Source: Chrysochromulina parva
Taxonomy: Eukaryota; Haptophyta; Prymnesiales; Chrysochromulinaceae
Direction of reading: 5' to 3'
Assembly: GCA_002887195.1 (NCBI GenBank)
Contig: PJAB01001675.1
Span: 1-12,929 of the forward strand
DNA: 12,929 nt
In this document: positions 8,117 through 12,929 of the stretch, piece after piece
Position numbering within the stretch: the stretch's first letter is position 1
How the letters are laid out: every line of letters begins with the position of its first letter
Notes under the pieces: model-generated
The model's database searches: none
The model's input: the letters and a program-made list of their open reading frames with translations, nothing else
What the model was told of the DNA's origin: nothing
Translations under genes and position numbers: made by a program

Positions 8117-9718
8117 TCACGCCTTGGCCGCCTTCAGCCTGGCGGGCAAGGCGAGCCCGAAGAGCAGCAGGCCCCTGGCGCGCTTTGCAAGCACGTTGAG
8201 CGCGCCGAGAGCCGCATGCATGACCCACTGCGGGTTGCCCAGGAGCCCCTCGATCGACGCGCGCGCTGAGGCCACCCACTGGGGGCGTACCTGACGAGGG
8301 AGGCAATCAAACGTCATCAGTGGTAGCTCATCAACGGCAATCAGTGAGCGTGATTGGGGGCGTCATTGGGGGGGTCATCAGTGGTAGCTCATCAGCGGCA
8401 ATCAGTGAGCGTGATTGGGGGCGTGATTGGGGGCGTCATCAGTGGTAGCTCATCAGCGGCAATCAGTGAGCGTGATTGGGGGCATGATTGGGGGCGTACC
8501 AGACTGAGCACGCCCGTGACGGCGCACGTGAGCGCGGAGGTACGAATGAGGAGCATCGCTGAGCGGCCAACAAACCGCTCGCGTGCGAGTGCAGCCGCCT
8601 GCCGCCTGGCGTGCTCGGCCTCCACCTTGCGCCGGCCGGCAGCATACGACGTCTCATAGAGCTCGAGAGTCCTGAGGCCTCGCACACGCCATCAGTCGTC
8701 ATCAGAGGGCATCAGAGGGCATCAGAGGTCATCAGTAGCCAGCACCGGTGCTTGGCGGCGACCATAGAGGAGGCTCCATCAGACGCAATCAGAGGGCATC
8801 AGAGGCCATCAGTGGCCATCACCGGCGCTTGGCGGCGACCATAGAGGAGGCGAAGAGCATGGAGCGCAGTGTGGAAAGGTCCGAGTGCTGTGGGTCCTCG
8901 ACACAGCACGTGCCCCATGGGTAGATGCGCGTCCCGTCCTCGCTCGAGCACACCGCAAAGGGCGGCGGCTGCGTCGTCGAGCGAGAGAGCACGCGCCCGA
9001 CCTTGGCGTCGGCCGACACCGCCGCGTCCGCCTCCAGGCCAACCGCCCCTTGAGTCAACGGAGTCAAGGGGCCGGCTGCAACGGCGGTATCTGACAGTTG
9101 AAAGATCTTGACGCCCGAGGCGCGCAGCTCGGAGAGGATGAGGCGACGAAAGGCATCGCGCTCGGCGAGTGTCATCGTGTCCGACTTGGCAATGATCGGA
9201 ACCAGATTAATGTGCGGCTCTAGGCGGCGCATGAACTCGAGGTCGACCCCCTTGAGCCGGTGCGCTGCGATAAAGTAAAGGCAAACGTGCACGAGGCCAT
9301 CGCGCTGCAGCGCGAGGGCGGGGCCATTCTGCGAGGGCGGCGCGCTGAGCTTGTCGTAATGGTCCATGAACCGCTGCTGCACGTACTCGATGATGGAATT
9401 GATCCACGGCGTGCTGTCCACCTGGTCACCGTAGCCCGGGCAATCGACGACGGTGATCTCGACCGGGAATCCGTCGTTGTCGACCTTGTGCACAATCTCC
9501 TTGATCTCGGTCGTGCGTGCCGTCAGCGTCGCCGGCACATACGCTGCGCCGTGCAGCATATCGTCGGGCACGAACGGACGCAGCAGCGCGCGGGTGAAGG
9601 TCGTCTTGCCGAGGCCGCTCTCGCCGACGAGCATGATCCGGAAGTTGATGCCCGAGCGCTGCCACTCGGCGTTGAGCTGGGCACTCAGCTGAAGAGACTC
9701 GCGGGAGCGAGTGGACAT
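8117..9718 (-). CDS. Septin GTPase with C-terminal hydrophobic tail, three exons
   Basis: 413-residue septin, a GTP-binding protein that forms filaments at membranes and division sites. Exons: 8823-9718, 8500-8671 and 8117-8290. Seen: G1 GESGLGKT (residues 32-39), G3 DCPGYGD (92-98; usual form DTPGFGD), G4 AKSD (177-180; usual AKAD), and the septin element YPWG (266-269) with DLSTLRSMLF (280-289). That element continues across the first splice as AAKR-R-TLELYETSY, matching the family LK..T...YE.Y pattern, which supports the join. Exon 2 then gives a charged, possibly coiled-coil stretch (about 310-332) and a hydrophobic run (336-356). Exon 3 adds a further hydrophobic, basic tail. Tail segments suggest membrane association, as reported for some protist septins. 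Start: first ATG at 9716-9718, close before the GTPase domain; an in-frame GTG lies further up. It is divergent from the kinesin. Without splicing, the frame would stop at 8819. Confidence 0.87.
8291..8499 (-). other. Predicted septin intron 2, made of a minisatellite
   Basis: Donor GTACGC at 8499, acceptor GTCAG ending at 8291, phase 0. About 88 percent of the intron is the 61-bp tandem array at 8313-8495. The first intron bases (GTACGCCCCCA) are repeated as the first bases of exon 3. Confidence 0.75.
8313..8495 (+). repeat. Three tandem copies of a 61-bp minisatellite
   Basis: Copies at 8313-8373, 8374-8434 and 8435-8495, each starting GTCATCAGTGGTAGCTCATC and differing by only a few bases. 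The period is not a multiple of three. The array lies wholly inside septin intron 2. There are no spacers, so it is not a CRISPR array. Confidence 0.92.
8672..8822 (-). other. Predicted septin intron 1
   Basis: Donor GTGATG at 8822 (just within the codon before the TGA), acceptor CCTCAG ending at 8672, phase 2, 151 bp. The join restores the septin element pattern. The intron is dominated by CTCTGATGCC words and by one copy of a 77-bp tandem duplication. A duplicated donor (GTGCTG) lies inside it. Confidence 0.7.
8698..8851 (+). repeat. 77-bp tandem duplication across the septin exon 1 / intron 1 boundary
   Basis: Copies at 8698-8774 and 8775-8851, with about nine mismatches by eye. The right copy contains the last 29 bases of exon 1 and the donor; the left copy places a near-identical exon end (32 bases, one mismatch, 8743-8774) inside the intron. 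Each copy begins with short ATCAGAGGGC repeats. Confidence 0.88.
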
Positions 9719-9952
9719 CGCACTGCGTGTGAGGCGGCGGCGGCGGAGGCGGCGGCGGCGGAGAAGCTCGCGAGGGCCTGGCTTCACACCAAAATTCGCA
9801 AATGGAGAGCAGCAGAGTCTCGAGGTCTCGTGGCGTGGTTTCGTTTTGCGATACGAGTCGTCCGATACCGCTTTTTGACTTGTCTTGACTTGACTTGGTC
9901 GAAGGCGTTGGTCGATCCTCTCGCGAGCAGGTCTCGAACGCCCATCCTCACG
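9719..9952. promoter_or_regulatory. Shared divergent promoter, septin / kinesin
   Basis: 234 bp between the two ATG codons. The septin side has a CGG/CCG trinucleotide-rich run (9734-9764). The kinesin side has TTGACTTG-type repeats at 9875-9897. I see no clear TATA box. Confidence 0.6.
9884..9897 (+). promoter_or_regulatory. 14-bp motif CTTGACTTGACTTG upstream of kinesin
   Basis: Identical to the motif upstream of the mitochondrial carrier (minus strand 1528-1541), in the same orientation relative to the downstream gene and at a similar distance (55 versus 61 bases before the ATG). A TTGACTTGT just before it extends the repeat here. Confidence 0.4.
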
Positions 9953-11245
9953 ATGGGCTGCGGCGCGTCAGCTATTCGGCCAAACAACCGGCCGACAGTC
10001 GAGGATCTGCGCAAAAAGTATTCGACAGCCGGCGCTAAAGGCGATAGCTTGCATGCCGCAGCACCTGGAGCCAGATTTCTCCGTTCTGGCGCTTCTCTTG
10101 AACGTATGCTCGATACGAATGCGGTGCTGGTTGTCGTGCGTGTCCGTCCTCTCAATAAGCGTGAGACTGAAGCTGGCTCTGCAGAGTGCATCCGAATTGA
10201 GAGTAGCACCATGCTCACCATCGATGCTGCAGGCACGGCCGGTCGCCAGATGGCCTTCGATGCTGTCTTTCGCAGTGATGCATCTTCCGAAGATGTGTAT
10301 GCCCGTTCCGGTCGTATGGTACTGACCAAGGTCCTCGATGGCTACAACGGCTGCGTATTCGCGTACGGCCAAACGGGGAGCGGCAAGACGTATACGATGC
10401 AGGGCACCGCCGCCACGCCTGGCGTCATCCCTCAGCTGTGTGATGAGCTGTTTGAACGCATTAGCCGCATGGCCGAAGTGAAAGAGGTCCGGGTCTACGC
10501 GACGATGTGTGAGATCTACAACGAGCGCCTCAACGACCTGCTCACACGCGGTGCCGACGACAATTGTCGTGACCTGGTCATCAAGGAAGACAAGGCAGCG
10601 GGGGGGAGAGGGATCTTTGTCGACGGCCTGAGTGAGCATCACGTCGAGAGCAGCAGCGACGTGCAGAATCTGATCGGCGACGGGCAGGCACGCCGCGCAG
10701 TCGGGCGCACGGACATGAATGAGCACTCGTCGCGCTCGCACTCCGTCGTCACGCTGCGCATCGAGACATGCGATGTGGGTGATCTGGAGCGCATCTCGGC
10801 TACGAGCTCGAAGCTGCATCTCATTGATCTCGCGGGCTCGGAGCGCCAAAAGGGGACGGGCGCGACGGGTGAACGGCTCAAGGAAGGGGCGCAGATCAAC
10901 CTGTCACTGACGGCGCTTGGCAATGTCATCAGCGCACTCACGGAGAAGAATCGAGGCCATGTGCCCTACAGGGACTCGAAGCTGACGCGGCTGCTGCAGG
11001 ACTCCCTCGGTGGGAACTCCGTGACGGTGATGCTGTGCAACGCGTCGCCAGCGGCCATCAACGGCGAAGAGACGCTCTCGGCGCTGCGCTTTGCGGAGCG
11101 CGCCAAGAAGATTGAAAACGTGGCCACCATCAACCGCGACCCGAAAGCAGCCCGCGCTGCGGAGCTTTTCGAGGAGAACAAGAAGCTCAAGCAGAAGATC
11201 GACCTGCTCGAGGCGCACATCCTTGAGCTCGAGAAATACTACTGA
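9953..11245 (+). CDS. N-terminal motor kinesin with predicted myristoylation site
   Basis: 430-residue microtubule motor, intronless. Motor domain about 54-390: entry strand VVVRVRPLN (60-68), P-loop GQTGSGKT (139-146), switch I NEHSSRSHS (256-264), switch II DLAGSE (292-297), then VPYRDSKLTRLLQDSLGGN (337-355) and LRFAERAKKI (378-387). All catalytic motifs are intact. After a neck-like stretch NRDPKAA there is only a short predicted coiled coil (about 402-429) before TGA, so there is no long stalk or cargo tail. The start at 9953 gives MGCGAS: Gly2 with Ser6 fits N-myristoylation and Cys3 fits palmitoylation. The frame stays open much further upstream, but that part overlaps the septin gene and its promoter, so the ATG after the promoter is preferred. 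The subfamily is not certain; it is a plus-end, N-terminal-motor type by layout. The next gene starts 85 bp downstream on the same strand. Confidence 0.93.
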   Translation: MGCGASAIRPNNRPTVEDLRKKYSTAGAKGDSLHAAAPGARFLRSGASLERMLDTNAVLVVVRVRPLNKRETEAGSAECIRIESSTMLTIDAAGTAGRQMAFDAVFRSDASSEDVYARSGRMVLTKVLDGYNGCVFAYGQTGSGKTYTMQGTAATPGVIPQLCDELFERISRMAEVKEVRVYATMCEIYNERLNDLLTRGADDNCRDLVIKEDKAAGGRGIFVDGLSEHHVESSSDVQNLIGDGQARRAVGRTDMNEHSSRSHSVVTLRIETCDVGDLERISATSSKLHLIDLAGSERQKGTGATGERLKEGAQINLSLTALGNVISALTEKNRGHVPYRDSKLTRLLQDSLGGNSVTVMLCNASPAAINGEETLSALRFAERAKKIENVATINRDPKAARAAELFEENKKLKQKIDLLEAHILELEKYY

Positions 11246-11330
11246 GGGAGTGTAGAGGCTGTGTCGCCTTGTGCTTGCAGAAAACATCTCAGCAATCCGC
11301 ACAATCCGCAGATTAAAGAGTGTGAATGAG

Positions 11331-12800
11331 ATGGATGGCGACATGGATGTCGGCAGTGCCACGCTCGATGCCATCCCGGCGCTCGTGCGCAAGATGAACC
11401 CAGGCTTTTGTGCGTTGACAGATTCGGATCTCTCTGACTGCAGCTCAGATAACGCTGGGAGCTGGCCGCTCGCGTCCAAGGGCGACTGGCATGCGGCAGC
11501 GAAAGAATGTGTTGCGCGCTGCCGAGCGTGCGACCGGTGCAGGTACGTTAGCCTGAGCTTGAGATTCGCCGATTGCAGCTGGTACTCCGAGTGCGATTTG
11601 GCGCGATTGATCAAGAGCGGAGCTGATCATATCTCAGCCACGGTGTTGCATGCGCCATTGCCGGAACTTCCTCTGCGCCGCTTTGCTGGGGCAGTCGCAG
11701 AAGAGGTGAACAGGCCGTTGCTGCTGGCCGTCGGCATCCTGTCACGAGCCACGCCACGCATACAGGATCCTCCGCATGCAGCGTGGCACGGTGTGATCCC
11801 GCCGAGCGTCGAGCTCCGCTTTGTCATCAGCAGCCGCGAGCGTGTTGGCGACCGCCGCTTTGTTGGTGACCGCCGCTTTGTTGCCGTCGTCGACTGCCCT
11901 TCGGAAGGTCCCACCCGACGCTTTCTCGGCCAGGCATGCTTCTGCATGGCGGCACGCTGGTTCCGCCGCGCGCTGGTGCTCTTCCCCTTGGCACGCTTTG
12001 TCGGGAAGCTTGAGGACGACGCGAGCGTGCACGTGGCTCGTTTACTGGCCGAGTTGCGTTGGAGTCTCAGCCTACCGCTGCCGCGCGCCTCCTCGGCTGC
12101 CTCGTCTGAGAGCCTCAGCCGGCGAGCCCTAACCTCATCTGAGAGCCGCAGCCTGCCAACACCGCGCGCCTCGGCTGCCTCGTCTGAGGCACTGCTATGG
12201 TTTGGCCACTTCCAATGGGCGGCACACGACGGGCAGCGTGGCGCGTTCTGCGGCGGCGAGGAGCAGCTTCCAGCACGCCGTTCCTCGGCGCATCAGTGGT
12301 GCAAGCCGTTCTGGCCGTCCAATAACACGCTCATCGCCCCGTTTGCCTCGGGGGCTCTCGACGTGCGCTCGCGCAATCTAGTGCAGCGCTTCGCTGCGTG
12401 CGAGCACGTGTGGGAATACCTGGCGGCTTGGCAGACCGAGCAGAGCCGTGGTCTTTCATGTGACGGCGGCATGGGTCACTTCATCGCGCTCTGCGTGCGC
12501 GAGCCCATCACGGCGTTACACCTGCCCACGGCCAAGTTTCAGCGCGTAGCCGCCGACCGTGCGGCGGGCAAGCACTGCACGGTGGTCCATCCTAATAAGG
12601 AGCACGTGCACGTGCGCTGGCCGCACGGCCGTGCCACCCAGCCAGCGATGCTGCCCATTCCGCTCACGATCCACCCTCCGGCGGGGCTCGGCACACATGC
12701 GACCTGGACGGCGAGCAACGAGTCACTCGTGCGTGCCTACCAGTCGTACACTCAACGCGGGTTGGGCGACCGGCTCTGTGACGTGGTCCCGTGCGCCTGA
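11331..12800 (+). CDS. Cys-rich apple-like domain plus GT31-like glycosyltransferase, putative
   Basis: 489 residues from the first ATG in the frame. Residues 27-90 hold a Cys-rich unit (C27, C37, C60, C64, C67, C70, C82, C88) with the core CVARCRACDRCRYVS and DCSWYSEC. It resembles PAN/apple-like modules that, from memory, are frequent in haptophyte proteins. Residues 160-360 look like a beta-1,3-galactosyltransferase (GT31) fold. RFVGKLEDDASVHVARLLAEL (222-242) matches the family pattern around the metal-binding DDD/EDD motif, and PFASGALDVRSRNLVQRF (337-354) matches the later acceptor-side motif. A Ser/Arg/Pro-rich insert (about 246-288) with near-repeats PRASSAASSE and PRASAASSE interrupts the two. 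No signal anchor is visible at the N terminus, which is odd for a Golgi enzyme. An upstream exon is possible (CTTGCAG acceptor-like site at 11274-11280). The stop lies 12 bp before the right inverted repeat. Confidence 0.6.
   Translation: MDGDMDVGSATLDAIPALVRKMNPGFCALTDSDLSDCSSDNAGSWPLASKGDWHAAAKECVARCRACDRCRYVSLSLRFADCSWYSECDLARLIKSGADHISATVLHAPLPELPLRRFAGAVAEEVNRPLLLAVGILSRATPRIQDPPHAAWHGVIPPSVELRFVISSRERVGDRRFVGDRRFVAVVDCPSEGPTRRFLGQACFCMAARWFRRALVLFPLARFVGKLEDDASVHVARLLAELRWSLSLPLPRASSAASSESLSRRALTSSESRSLPTPRASAASSEALLWFGHFQWAAHDGQRGAFCGGEEQLPARRSSAHQWCKPFWPSNNTLIAPFASGALDVRSRNLVQRFAACEHVWEYLAAWQTEQSRGLSCDGGMGHFIALCVREPITALHLPTAKFQRVAADRAAGKHCTVVHPNKEHVHVRWPHGRATQPAMLPIPLTIHPPAGLGTHATWTASNESLVRAYQSYTQRGLGDRLCDVVPCA
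11844..11879 (+). repeat. 18-bp in-frame tandem duplication (VGDRRF twice)
   Basis: 11844-11861 and 11862-11879 differ at one base and encode VGDRRF twice (residues 172-183) in the putative glycosyltransferase, beside a beta-strand-like run. It keeps the reading frame. Confidence 0.93.
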
Positions 12801-12812
12801 GCGTCTTGCGTC

Positions 12813-12929
12813 TAGGAATTACTTATGATAGGCGTTTTCGATTTTTTGTGTGATTTGTTTTTGTTACACTCGCCGAAACGGGGCGGTCGGGGCGGTCGGG
12901 GTAGTCGGGTAGTTATCCTCGGCTCGTGC
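12813..12929 (-). repeat. Right arm of the perfect 117-bp inverted repeat
   Basis: Exact reverse complement of 4-120. It begins 12 bp after the stop codon of the last gene, so that gene's 3' untranslated region must run into it. On the plus strand 12880-12909 reads as four G-runs (4, 4, 4 and 3) with 5-base loops, a G-quadruplex pattern, with G-rich sequence running toward the window end. The sequence does not contain the TTAGGG telomere unit. Confidence 0.97.

Noticed and set aside
8313..8495. Regular repeats, possible CRISPR array
   Set aside because: The 61-bp units abut without spacers, and the array lies in an intron of a eukaryotic gene.
8819..8821. TGA ending the septin early, suggesting truncation
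   Set aside because: Splicing at 8822/8672 continues the septin element with the expected motif and in frame.
9260..9952. Open frame extending the kinesin 231 codons upstream
   Set aside because: It overlaps the septin coding strand and the divergent promoter, its sequence is the antisense of septin, and MGCGAS at 9953 directly precedes the motor.
11243..11331. Kinesin and glycosyltransferase-like frame as one spliced gene
   Set aside because: The kinesin ends in a natural short coiled coil and stop; no donor near its end gives an in-frame join that I could support.
4..12929. Large virus-like or integrase-bearing element (for example a Polinton-like element) bounded by the inverted repeats
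   Set aside because: No integrase, capsid, packaging ATPase or polymerase gene lies between the arms; the cargo is ordinary algal genes with introns.

Overview
The window looks like nuclear DNA of a chlorophyll a/c alga. A haptophyte (prymnesiophyte) fits best, but that is an inference. It carries a fucoxanthin-chlorophyll a/c-type light-harvesting protein with an ER-type leader ending in an A-F plastid motif. It also has spliceosomal introns with GT(G/A)CG donors, high GC in coding sequence, a septin, a kinesin, and a Cys-rich apple-like domain joined to a galactosyltransferase-like domain. No bacterial operon structure or ribosome-binding-site logic is present. Several apparent open-frame starts are TTG or GTG, so I placed starts at ATG codons.

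Layout: 4-120 is one arm of a perfect 117-bp inverted repeat whose other arm is 12813-12929. 121-662 is non-coding. A mitochondrial carrier of the tricarboxylate type (663-1466, -) and a three-exon light-harvesting protein (1650-2666, +) are divergent and share a 183-bp promoter. After a convergent spacer come an intronless PiT/Pho4 phosphate transporter (3430-5148, -) and a two-exon formate/nitrite-type channel (5926-6953, -). The FNT upstream region holds a 468-bp non-autonomous hAT-like element (7530-7997) with perfect 18-bp terminal repeats and an 8-bp target duplication. Next is a three-exon septin (8117-9718, -), divergent from an intronless kinesin (9953-11245, +). Last is an apple-like/GT31-like protein (11331-12800, +) that stops 12 bp before the right arm of the inverted repeat.

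Themes: two nutrient or anion transporters (phosphate, nitrite/formate) sit side by side, and two cytoskeletal genes (septin, kinesin) share a 234-bp divergent promoter. The Pho4 upstream region holds a 16-bp palindrome whose core fits the PHR1/PSR1 phosphate-starvation box. The kinesin begins with a myristoylation/palmitoylation-type sequence. Both septin introns are built almost wholly from tandem repeats that run into the flanking exon edges, a pattern expected of intron gain or remodelling by tandem duplication. One 14-bp promoter motif recurs at the same distance and orientation upstream of two genes.

No transposase, integrase, virus-like gene, CRISPR array or defence cassette was found. 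The most unusual items are the 117-bp inverted repeat framing the window, the repeat-built septin introns, the acylated-kinesin prediction, the phosphate-box palindrome and the hAT-like element. All exon joins were made by eye and have no transcript support.
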